From Promethearchaeota archaeon (GTDB lineage: Archaea; Asgardarchaeota; Lokiarchaeia; Sigyniarchaeales; SOKP01), in the NCBI GenBank assembly GCA_030605895.1, contig JAUWHL010000069.1:1-7061 (forward strand): a DNA stretch of 7,061 nt, in the 5' to 3' direction. The position numbers and the translations under genes are program-made. The notes beneath the pieces were generated by a model. That model was not told the origin of the DNA. It did not search any database and saw only the letters and a list, made by a program, of their open reading frames with translations. Shown one piece after another: positions 1 to 5,485 of this stretch (positions within the stretch are counted from its first letter, which is position 1; every line of letters begins with the position of its first letter).

Positions 1-163
1 AATTATACCTAACTAAAGGTCCAAAGAAATCTATTCCTTTATTGGATAAGAATTTTCTAAGGTTTTCATTATCTAAAAGATTCATTCTTCTGGAACTTCT
101 CTTGAGTTCTTCTTTAAGTAGTTTCAATTCTTCAGCAGTAGGTTTTTCGTAATTTGAATCCAT
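1..163 (-). CDS. 5' end of an unrecognised protein gene (partial, runs off the left edge)
   Basis: Reading the minus strand from the ATG at 163-161 gives an open frame of 54 codons to the window edge with no stop. The peptide begins MDSNYEKPTAEELKLLKEEL and is hydrophilic and helical, with a Lys/Glu/Leu-rich stretch at residues 11-36 that could be a short coiled coil, followed by a turn around residues 42-49 (NKGIDFFG). I do not recognise the family. The start is supported by a good TATA box at 201-192 on the minus strand, which would put the transcript start near 171 and leave a leader of only about 8 bases. No Shine-Dalgarno site is seen, as expected for a nearly leaderless archaeal gene. 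The gene is divergent from the LRR gene at 434. Only the N-terminus is visible, so the function cannot be called. Confidence 0.6.
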   Translation of the reverse strand, partial: MDSNYEKPTAEELKLLKEELKRSSRRMNLLDNENLRKFLSNKGIDFFGPLVRYN

Positions 164-191
164 ATGAATAAATTGTGCTCGATAGAATTTG

Positions 192-201
192 AATTTTATA
201 A
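192..201 (-). promoter_or_regulatory. TATA box of the leftward partial gene
   Basis: The minus strand reads TTATAAAATT here, a near-consensus archaeal TATA element. Its centre lies about 34 bases before the ATG at 163, so the expected start of transcription is near 171. It overlaps the beginning of a short plus-strand open frame (189-377), which argues against that frame being a gene. Confidence 0.5.
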
Positions 202-402
202 GTTATGAAATGCTTCAAAATCAGCAAATTTTTCTTTTCACTAATAGCAGTTTCTCAGAATTACTGGAAAAAACGGCTATACTTAAAAGATTATATTTGT
301 TTATTTTAATTTTTATATACCTATCTCTATATGAAATATATTTTAATTTACAGAAAAAGATTTCTAATGATTTGTGAAATAATAACCTTTCAACATATAG
401 AA

Positions 403-410
403 TTTAATAT
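403..410 (+). promoter_or_regulatory. TATA box of the LRR gene
   Basis: The element TTTAATAT is centred about 28 bases before the ATG at 434, which places the likely transcription start at or within a few bases of the start codon. No Shine-Dalgarno site precedes the ATG, so the message is probably leaderless, a common archaeal arrangement. Confidence 0.45.
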
Positions 411-433
411 CATTCTTTCTTACTTATTAAACG

Positions 434-1120
434 ATGAAAGAGTTAACTGATACAGAAATCCAGTGGCTCGAAGCATTTGCCAAAAAGCATGAATTTTTCG
501 CATCCTTCCTGCTCCATTACAAACTAAAACACCGTTTATCTAATAATCAATATTATTGGCTACGTCTCTACATTAATCAAGCTGAAGAACATAGCGATAC
601 TCTATTAACTACCGAGGAAATAACATTTCTGGAAGAAAAATCTCAAAATAATGAAAATTTGCGAGAACTGCTGGAAATTTATAAAGATACAGGATATCTG
701 GAAAATCTGAAATATCAAGAATTATCAAGCTTGAAAACTAAGATTATGGGAGAAACGGGAGAAGTTAGGCAAAAAGCCAACACTTTTAAGCATAAAGTCG
801 TTAAAATACCTTGCCCCCATTGTAATTTTCTATATTCCCCCCAAATTTCGCACTGTTCCAAATGTGGTGAACCTTTACCTAAGTTAGACAAATTTGATGA
901 GTATGGTAAGGTTTCAGATATACTTAATGTGGATTATACAGAAAGAAATATAATTTTTGCCCTCGAAAAGTTAATCGATAAATCTATCCCCCTAAAGGAG
1001 AAGTTTGACACTAATTCAATATGTTACGTTAAAGAGGGGGATGATATTACTGGTCTGAGTATTTTCAATTGTGGATTAAACACCTTTCCAAGCGAAATTC
1101 TAAGGCTTAAATCTCTTTAA
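434..1120 (+). CDS. Zinc-ribbon, leucine-rich-repeat protein, N-terminal part up to an in-frame TAA
   Basis: This 228-residue frame is the first part of an LRR gene. Residues 1-115 are charged and helical. A zinc ribbon follows, with CPHC at 127-130 and CSKC at 141-144. From about residue 201 a segment leads into the first LRR unit at residue 208 (pattern LSIFNCGLNTFPSEILRLKSL, given in short form as LxIxxCxLxxFPxxI). The frame stops with TAA at 1118-1120 in the middle of that unit, and the LRR array resumes at once in the same frame. The start is fixed by an in-frame TAA at 428-430 just upstream and by the TATA box at 403-410. LRR arrays bind other proteins, and zinc-ribbon/LRR proteins are common in Asgard archaea and probably act in the cytoplasm; there is no signal peptide or membrane segment. 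If the TAA is read as a stop, the product lacks almost its entire LRR domain and is unlikely to function normally. Confidence 0.8.
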   Translation: MKELTDTEIQWLEAFAKKHEFFASFLLHYKLKHRLSNNQYYWLRLYINQAEEHSDTLLTTEEITFLEEKSQNNENLRELLEIYKDTGYLENLKYQELSSLKTKIMGETGEVRQKANTFKHKVVKIPCPHCNFLYSPQISHCSKCGEPLPKLDKFDEYGKVSDILNVDYTERNIIFALEKLIDKSIPLKEKFDTNSICYVKEGDDITGLSIFNCGLNTFPSEILRLKSL

Positions 1121-1483
1121 AATTTGGCGCTTAGGAGAAACAACCTCAATGATTTACCAAAAAATATTGGGTTCCTTTCCAACCTCGAATGGCTGGACTT
1201 ACGTATAAATAAACTCGAGCGGCTGCCAAACGCAATAGGGCTCCTTTATAAATTGAAATATTTAAATCTCAGCTCAAACAATTTGACGATGATTCCGGAT
1301 TCAATTGGAGACTTGCTGACGCTGAAAAAACTAAATCTGAGTAATAATAAGTTAAGAAATGTACCCGAATGCATTGAAAACTTGACTTGTCTTGAATTCA
1401 TCAATTTAAAAGCAAATTTCTGGATTGAAATCCCAGATAGCATAGTAAAATTAAAAGAACAAGGTCTTAAAATTATTCTATAA
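1121..1483 (+). pseudogene. C-terminal LRR array of the gene at 434, cut off by the in-frame TAA
   Basis: The frame of the upstream gene continues directly after the TAA and encodes four complete LRR units of 23 residues plus a capping segment, ending with TAA at 1481-1483. Each unit fits LxLxxNxLxxLPxxIgxLxxLxx, for example LDLRINKLERLPNAIG and LNLSNNKLRNVPECIE. The register is exact: the unit interrupted by the stop also counts 23 positions if the stop takes position 22, where the other units have Glu or Lys (codons GAA, AAA, AAA, GAA). TAA is one base change from either codon. The only near-by start is a TTG at 1124 with no Shine-Dalgarno site and no promoter, so independent translation is unlikely. 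It is best read as the remainder of one 349-codon gene, damaged by a nonsense change, affected by a base error, or rescued by readthrough. Confidence 0.75.
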
Positions 1484-1539
1484 TTGTAAAAAAACTCTTT
1501 ATTTAGGCGCCAGTTCGATTATATCATTAAAATCTAAAC

Positions 1540-1556
1540 TTTACATAAAATGTAAA
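1540..1556. repeat. Perfect 7-bp inverted repeat with a 3-base spacer
   Basis: The sequence TTTACAT-AAA-ATGTAAA is a perfect dyad lying about 60 bases after the end of the LRR frame. It could be an operator-like site or a small hairpin, but no promoter for a flanking gene sits beside it. In AT-rich DNA a dyad of this length can also arise by chance. Confidence 0.4.
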
Positions 1557-1572
1557 TAGGAATACCTTAAAG

Positions 1573-1665
1573 TTAACATCCTTTATCCTTTATTTCTTTA
1601 ATCTTTCTGGTGAATATGTCATCTATAGCTTCCCCGGCATGAGACCCTATTATACTTAGGAGAGA
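1573..1665 (-). pseudogene. Possible gene relic: 30-codon protein-like fragment without a start
   Basis: On the minus strand an open stretch bounded by stops at 1666-1668 and 1573-1575 reads SLLSIIGSHAGEAIDDIFTR followed by a Lys/Glu-rich helix and GC. It has no usable start codon in frame. The composition is protein-like (GSHAGEAIDDIF then an amphipathic charged helix), and the DNA around 1631-1646 is clearly richer in G+C than its surroundings. That suggests the remains of a coding sequence, although a frame this short can occur by chance. I cannot name the family. Confidence 0.25.
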
Positions 1666-1722
1666 TTATTCAATGATATTCAAATTTTTAGTACTTGACT
1701 CATTTTTTTACCAAAATTAGAA

Positions 1723-1740
1723 ATTAAAAAAATAAAAAAT
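1723..1740 (-). terminator. T-rich archaeal terminator after the gene at 1743-2114
   Basis: Read on the minus strand, the bases directly after the stop codon contain two runs of T (six and seven) within ATTTTTTATTTTTTTAAT. Such oligo-T tracts on the non-template strand are the usual signal for intrinsic termination in archaea. Confidence 0.5.
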
Positions 1741-1742
1741 TA

Positions 1743-2114
1743 TTATTTTGGTTTTTTAAGATAATTTAACAAACGACAAATTGCTGTATTATAAACATAT
1801 ACTAAATTTCTTCTTATAAATGAATCTGTGTGTGTATCCATTATAATTCCTGCCATAGAACAGTAAAGAAAGGTTTTCCCATCCTTTTCTTTGATTTGAA
1901 GAAGATCCAATTTACCAGAACTGATTATATCTACAAGTATATCATCTATATTAAATTCAAATGTCCTATTATAATCAAAGAAGTATAGTTTTCTATTTTC
2001 ATAATTATAAGTTAAAATACCCGTATAGTATTTTCCAGATTGACTAGCAACTTCGCTCCACCAGCTTTTTCCCCACTTATCTCCCATTACTAATTTTCCT
2101 TTATCATAAATCAT
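1743..2114 (-). CDS. Unrecognised small protein, 123 residues
   Basis: I do not recognise this protein. It has no signal peptide, membrane segment or CxxC motif. Residues 14-25 are aromatic (WGKSWWSEVASQ), followed by alternating hydrophobic and aromatic stretches at about 29-56 (YYTGILTYNYENRKLYFFDY and onward) that suggest antiparallel beta strands. The C-terminal third, from about residue 90, looks helical and ends in a basic tail. The start is fixed by an in-frame TAA at 2123-2121 upstream and by an AAGGT Shine-Dalgarno-like site about eight bases before the ATG. The gene faces the LRR gene tail to tail and is divergent from the SPFH cluster at 2350. It has its own T-rich terminator. Its AT-rich codon use matches its neighbours, and it is likely a real, free-standing gene. 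Confidence 0.6.
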   Translation of the reverse strand: MIYDKGKLVMGDKWGKSWWSEVASQSGKYYTGILTYNYENRKLYFFDYNRTFEFNIDDILVDIISSGKLDLLQIKEKDGKTFLYCSMAGIIMDTHTDSFIRRNLVYVYNTAICRLLNYLKKPK

Positions 2115-2269
2115 TTTTTTTTACCTTTTTTGTTAGATGTTTATTTTCAATTCTAAATTAATTTCCTAAGTTTAAGAATTTGTAAAAAATTTACCGGATT
2201 TTCTAAATATTTTGAATGTAATCCTTCTATTTCTTTTTTTTATTTAAAATTAACTTTATCGTAAAAATT

Positions 2270-2297
2270 TTTATATACAAATTATAATATTTATATA
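2270..2297 (+). promoter_or_regulatory. Promoter region of the SPFH cluster with two TTTATATA boxes
   Basis: Two identical octamers TTTATATA lie at 2270-2277 and 2290-2297, both good archaeal TATA elements. The second predicts a transcript start near 2320 and the first near 2300. Either leaves a leader of about 30-50 bases that contains the strong Shine-Dalgarno site at 2338-2344. This fits translation beginning near 2350 rather than at the TTG at 2449. Confidence 0.5.
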
Positions 2298-2337
2298 TTA
2301 ATCAAGAAGAGTGAAAATTCAGAACTAAAATTTTTTA

Positions 2338-2344
2338 AGGGGAG
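2338..2344 (+). promoter_or_regulatory. Shine-Dalgarno site that decides the start of the first cluster gene
   Basis: The purine run AGGGGAG lies five bases before the ATT at 2350-2352. There is no ATG, GTG or TTG in that frame between the upstream stop at 2326-2328 and the TTG at 2449, yet the frame is open and protein-like from here. The site therefore points to initiation at ATT, or at an ATG that was changed to ATT by mutation or base error. Confidence 0.5.
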
Positions 2345-2349
2345 AAAAA

Positions 2350-2898
2350 ATTTCAGAACGAATAAAAAAAACATGGTTTGGTAAAATAATCCAGAAAATT
2401 TTTCCAGATAAAGAATATCAGGCTTATGTTAACGCTCAAGAAAGGAAATTGACTGATCAATTAATAAAACAGAAGATACAAGATTTATTATTGGGAGGAA
2501 AAGAAGACTTATTTAAACTTGTTCAACATTATTTTAAAAGCGGTAATAAGGGAAAAGCAGAATTTACAGATTCTATATGTATCGAATTAGATTTATTTAG
2601 AAATACCGTAAAAAATTCAGAATATGGCTTTCATCCAAAAAGTCAGTCTTTAACAGAGGATCTAAAAGAAGATTATTCAGATATTATTAAAGCAGACGCA
2701 TTGATGATTTATTACGCTGATGAGATTTCAAAAAAAACAAGAGGTTTACAATTAAGAGCAATATCTGGGGATGAAATCCAACCTGAGATATTGAGTATCC
2801 TTAATTACTTAAAAATTTTAAAAGACATTTTCCAAAAAAGAAAAGATTATATTAGTGGGATATCACAAATATTAGAAATTAAGGAGCCTAAGAAATAG
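2350..2898 (+). CDS. Small helical protein of the SPFH cluster, with probable ATT start
   Basis: I do not recognise the family. From ATT at 2350 the product has 182 residues; from the first canonical start, TTG at 2449, it has 149. I favour 2350 because the Shine-Dalgarno site at 2338-2344 is well placed, the promoter lies just upstream, and the extra 33 codons are protein-like. The TTG has only AAAGGA with a very short spacing. In the longer form residues 3-18 make a basic amphipathic helix: I5, W9, F10, I13, I14, I17, F18 on one face and R4, K6, K7, K12, K16 on the other. The rest is mostly charged helix without cysteine motifs or membrane segments. Its stop overlaps the Shine-Dalgarno site of the SPFH gene, so the two are translated from one message. 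Together with its neighbour, this suggests a small membrane-surface partner of the SPFH protein (inference). Confidence 0.7.
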   Translation: MSERIKKTWFGKIIQKIFPDKEYQAYVNAQERKLTDQLIKQKIQDLLLGGKEDLFKLVQHYFKSGNKGKAEFTDSICIELDLFRNTVKNSEYGFHPKSQSLTEDLKEDYSDIIKADALMIYYADEISKKTRGLQLRAISGDEIQPEILSILNYLKILKDIFQKRKDYISGISQILEIKEPKK

Positions 2899-2902
2899 GA
2901 GG
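2897..2902 (+). promoter_or_regulatory. Shine-Dalgarno site of the SPFH gene, overlapping the previous stop
   Basis: The consensus AGGAGG overlaps the TAG stop at 2896-2898. It directly abuts the ATG at 2903, which leaves no spacing, but is nine bases before the ATG at 2912. The second ATG is therefore the likely start. Confidence 0.6.
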
Positions 2903-2911
2903 ATGAAAATT

Positions 2912-4234
2912 ATGGTTGATGAAAAAAAGAAAGTAAAAAGTCAAACGATCACACAAGAAATGATTGATGACTCATTTGGGAAAGCTCTTGGATTAGGTGA
3001 AGAAGATTCTGATACTCTAGAATGGATTCCTGCTTATTTTTGTGAAATATCAGTTCTAAAAAGTGAACGCTCTCAAGTGTTTGTAAATCAAGTTTCTGAA
3101 GCAATTTTTAAGAAAAGGTTAATTCGCAAGGATAAATTCCTTGAATACAAATTTACTCCTGTAAGGTATTCACTTTCAGATATTCGTTCAGGAACTTTAA
3201 AGGGTAGGATGCAAAAAGAGATAAGGGCTGGTGGATTTGAATGTAAATTACCCAATGAACACGTTCGTTTTGGTGGAAAAAAAATTACAGATCCAGAAAC
3301 AGGAGAGACAATTTTTACCCAAGGTTGTATGGGAAGAATTATTGCGGAAAAGATTCCACGAGTTATGTATCACTTTAACAAAAAACCAACTATTAAATAT
3401 ATCTTAGTCCGTGAACATGAACGTGTTCTTTTTATGAGAGATGGAAGGATTGAAACAGTCTTAGATGCAGGAAAACATGATATAGTGAGTCGAACGATGG
3501 AATTTGATAATATTGAACTCCACTATGTAGATGTTGGAAATATTCAAACAAAGTGGGGTACAACAACAATGCTAACGGATGGTAAAGGCACAATGATTGC
3601 CACTCAAGTTAGATTAAGACTTAACGGAAGTTTGATTATTCGAATTATCAATCTGAATAATTTCTTAGCTAATATAGTAAAAAGCCAAGCGGAATATTAT
3701 GAAGGCAATATCCAACAATATATTAAAGACAAACTAATTCAGATAATTAATTCTGAAATGTCTCAAGCTGAACCAATTTCGATTTACCAAGATGCAGAAA
3801 AAGTAATGTTAGCTGTTAAAGTAAAAGCAAAAGAATTTATGCAAGATGCAGGTGTGGAAATTGTCGATTTATCTGTTGCTTCTTGCAAATTCGAGGATGA
3901 TGTCGAGGAAACGTTTAAGAAGCGATTAGAAAAGATAAAGGTTGAAGGGGCAACAGCAGATGCTGATATGGAACGAAAATTGCAAGAAATAAAGAGATTA
4001 AAAGAAATGGGTATTGATATTGCAAGTTATGTCTCAAAAGAACAAGACATTAAGATTGCTGGTGCTGGTGGTATTTCTGAAAAAGAGAAGATTGAGAAAG
4101 AGATAAAACAATTACAAGAAAAACTAGAAGAACTAAATGAAAAATTAGATGAAGGAAAGATATCTGAAACCATTTGGGAAAAGCGAGTTGATCGTATTGA
4201 GAAAAACATAAAAGAGCTTAAAAACAATCTTTGA
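2912..4234 (+). CDS. SPFH/band 7 domain protein of YdjI type
   Basis: SPFH proteins form oligomeric scaffolds on membranes. Counting from ATG 2912 (440 residues), the SPFH domain spans about 162-342. It opens with KYILVREHERVLFMRDGR and LDAGKHDI, and continues with KWGTTTML at 214-221, a strand rich in Val/Arg/Leu near 231-248, and a C-terminal helix region around 265-340. These match the YdjI branch pattern (VxExxxxxFxxDGxxxxxxxxGxHxI, then KWGT). A helix (349-370) follows, then a Gly-rich hinge (IAGAGG near 382-387) and a coiled coil (390-437). Its LNEKLDEGKISETIWEKR part resembles the SHOCT oligomerisation motif. The first 160 residues are a hydrophilic extension I do not recognise. There is no transmembrane segment, so membrane contact would be peripheral or through partners. 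Many YdjI relatives carry their own C-terminal zinc ribbon; here zinc ribbons sit in the next two genes instead. Confidence 0.88.
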   Translation: MVDEKKKVKSQTITQEMIDDSFGKALGLGEEDSDTLEWIPAYFCEISVLKSERSQVFVNQVSEAIFKKRLIRKDKFLEYKFTPVRYSLSDIRSGTLKGRMQKEIRAGGFECKLPNEHVRFGGKKITDPETGETIFTQGCMGRIIAEKIPRVMYHFNKKPTIKYILVREHERVLFMRDGRIETVLDAGKHDIVSRTMEFDNIELHYVDVGNIQTKWGTTTMLTDGKGTMIATQVRLRLNGSLIIRIINLNNFLANIVKSQAEYYEGNIQQYIKDKLIQIINSEMSQAEPISIYQDAEKVMLAVKVKAKEFMQDAGVEIVDLSVASCKFEDDVEETFKKRLEKIKVEGATADADMERKLQEIKRLKEMGIDIASYVSKEQDIKIAGAGGISEKEKIEKEIKQLQEKLEELNEKLDEGKISETIWEKRVDRIEKNIKELKNNL

Positions 4235-4256
4235 GTGTTAATAAAACTAAAATTAA

Positions 4257-4264
4257 TTTATATT
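4257..4264 (+). promoter_or_regulatory. Possible internal promoter (TATA box) before the third cluster gene
   Basis: TTTATATT lies in the 72-base gap between the SPFH stop and the next start. It shares the TTTATAT core with the two boxes upstream of the cluster. It predicts a transcript start near 4287, just before the ribosome site, so the third and fourth genes may also be transcribed on their own. Confidence 0.4.
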
Positions 4265-4290
4265 TTTAATCGAAATTAATATAATATCTA

Positions 4291-4297
4291 AAGGGTG
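4291..4297 (+). promoter_or_regulatory. Shine-Dalgarno-like site deciding the start at 4307
   Basis: AAGGGTG carries the GGTG part of the archaeal consensus and lies nine bases before the ATG at 4307. The in-frame GTG at 4295 falls inside the site, so it is unlikely to be the start. The ATG at 4299 is in another frame and ends after seven codons. Confidence 0.45.
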
Positions 4298-4306
4298 TAT
4301 GAAAAG

Positions 4307-5455
4307 ATGGGAACTTGGGTAACGTGTCCTAATTGTATCAAAAATTTGCCTAAAAAATATCAAAATAAAAAGGAAAGAAAAGAAATCCATCAAGCAACAT
4401 GCGATGAGTGTAAAAATAAGGTTGCAAGGAAACATTATGAAGTTGGTGTTAAAAGAGGAATTTGGTTAAAGAAATGGAAAAAAGCAAGTGAATCCTTTAT
4501 AAAAGCAGGAAAAGAGTTTCAAAATATTAACGAGGACGAAAGTCAGTTACAGTCAGAAATAATGGGATTGTTGTCTGAACTTTATAACGAAAAAAATAAA
4601 GTTGTAGCAGAAAAGGTTTTCCAAAAAATAATTTCTGGTCGCTATGATAGGTTTATAGGTCAAAATTTTAAAATTCAGGGGTTCATAGAATTTGATCCAC
4701 TGTATTATGAAGCGAAAGCGTGGAATGAATACTTTAAAATAGATTCTATAGAGAATATTTATGATAAAACTTCTCAGATGAAAGCCACTTCTCATGAATT
4801 TTTTAATATAGGATATAGCCTCTTGTTTTTTTCAACTCACATTTTAAATAAAAATATAACAAATGTGGAATTTGCTTTAGATCTAGAAGCTGAATCTGAA
4901 GTAGATCTAGGAGAATTTTATGCATCCCGTGGGGATATTGATTACGCATCAGTTCATTTAAGTAATGCAGTAAGTGTTTATATCAGTCTTGAACAAAAAG
5001 AAAAAGCTAAAGAATTAAAGATGACACGACAATCCTTAAGGATGGAAACGGCATGTTGGATTTGTGGGGCAAGAAGTAAAGGGCATACAAAAACTTTTAA
5101 CTATAAATTTACTGGTCTTGCTGAAGATTATTATAATAAGACTTTATCCTTATTAAAACAAAGACAAGAGCGAAATCCCACGTTTTTTAACAATACAATA
5201 TATACAACAAGAGAACCAATAAAAGTAATACAAAATCAAGATGTAAAAAATAAGGATGGAAAGCGAGGAATTTATCTTTCAACATGCATAACATGTCAGG
5301 GGTTAGTTGATGAATTAGCTCAAGATATTGTCGACAAGGCATTAATTCCTGTTTGGGAAGCCATCAATTCTCTTAAGAGTGAAGTAAATAATATATATAT
5401 TCTGATAAATAATCTCAAATCTCAAATTGATAGTATATTCAAAGCTTTAAAATGA
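4307..5455 (+). CDS. Multi-zinc-ribbon protein with helical TPR-like core
   Basis: From ATG 4307 the product has 382 residues. It has four CxxC pairs: CPNC (7-10) and CDEC (32-35) probably form one N-terminal zinc ribbon. CWICG (250-254, followed by H260 in ARSKGH) and CITC (327-330) could form a second, split ribbon with a long insertion. Between them is an all-helical region; ASESFIKAGKEF (60-71) and the stretch at about 205-236 (YASRGDIDYASVHLSNAVSV) look like TPR-type hairpins. After the last pair, residues 335-382 form a heptad-like helix ending in a coiled coil. No membrane segment or enzyme motif is visible. It follows the SPFH gene in the same direction, with a weak promoter of its own in the gap, and the next gene begins 30 bases later. 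A scaffold or adaptor role is inferred; the family is not known to me. Confidence 0.78.
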   Translation: MGTWVTCPNCIKNLPKKYQNKKERKEIHQATCDECKNKVARKHYEVGVKRGIWLKKWKKASESFIKAGKEFQNINEDESQLQSEIMGLLSELYNEKNKVVAEKVFQKIISGRYDRFIGQNFKIQGFIEFDPLYYEAKAWNEYFKIDSIENIYDKTSQMKATSHEFFNIGYSLLFFSTHILNKNITNVEFALDLEAESEVDLGEFYASRGDIDYASVHLSNAVSVYISLEQKEKAKELKMTRQSLRMETACWICGARSKGHTKTFNYKFTGLAEDYYNKTLSLLKQRQERNPTFFNNTIYTTREPIKVIQNQDVKNKDGKRGIYLSTCITCQGLVDELAQDIVDKALIPVWEAINSLKSEVNNIYILINNLKSQIDSIFKALK

Positions 5456-5473
5456 AAATAATTAAAATCAAAA

Positions 5474-5478
5474 GAGGT
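5474..5478 (+). promoter_or_regulatory. Shine-Dalgarno site of the large zinc-ribbon gene (TTG start)
   Basis: GAGGT lies seven bases before the TTG at 5486. The TTG opens a frame whose first residues lead straight into a zinc ribbon, and no ATG in that frame occurs nearby (the ATG at 5502 is out of frame), so TTG is the best start. No TATA box is seen in the 30-base gap, which suggests co-transcription with the gene before it. Confidence 0.55.
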
Positions 5479-5485
5479 AAAAAAA

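Noticed and set aside
189..377. Plus-strand frame for a 62-residue peptide with a hydrophobic stretch (LYLFILIFIYLSLYEIYF)
   Set aside because: No Shine-Dalgarno site or promoter, it overlaps the TATA box of the leftward gene, and its composition is what AT-rich spacer gives in translation. A small membrane peptide cannot be fully excluded.
1246..1443. Minus-strand frame inside the LRR array
   Set aside because: It is antisense to strongly patterned LRR codons and has no protein-like character of its own.
1124..1483. Independent 119-residue LRR gene with TTG start
   Set aside because: It is in the same frame and exact repeat register as the gene ending at 1120, and has no ribosome site or promoter.
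1505..1522. tRNA-like T-arm sequence (GTTCGATT)
   Set aside because: No acceptor stem, anticodon arm or CCA-proximal pairing can be built around it.
2903..2911. ATG at 2903 as start of the SPFH protein
   Set aside because: The AGGAGG site directly abuts it, leaving no spacing; the ATG at 2912 has a nine-base spacing.
4295..4306. GTG at 4295 as start of the four-CxxC protein
   Set aside because: It lies inside the Shine-Dalgarno-like site; the ATG at 4307 is better spaced and begins just before the zinc ribbon.
4027..4435. Minus-strand frames rich in Ser/Phe opposite the SPFH coiled coil and the next gene
   Set aside because: They are the complement of Glu/Lys-rich coding sequence, which always reads as Ser/Phe/Leu on the other strand.
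4553..4795. Minus-strand 80-residue frame
   Set aside because: It lies entirely inside the helical core of the four-CxxC gene and has no promoter or ribosome site.
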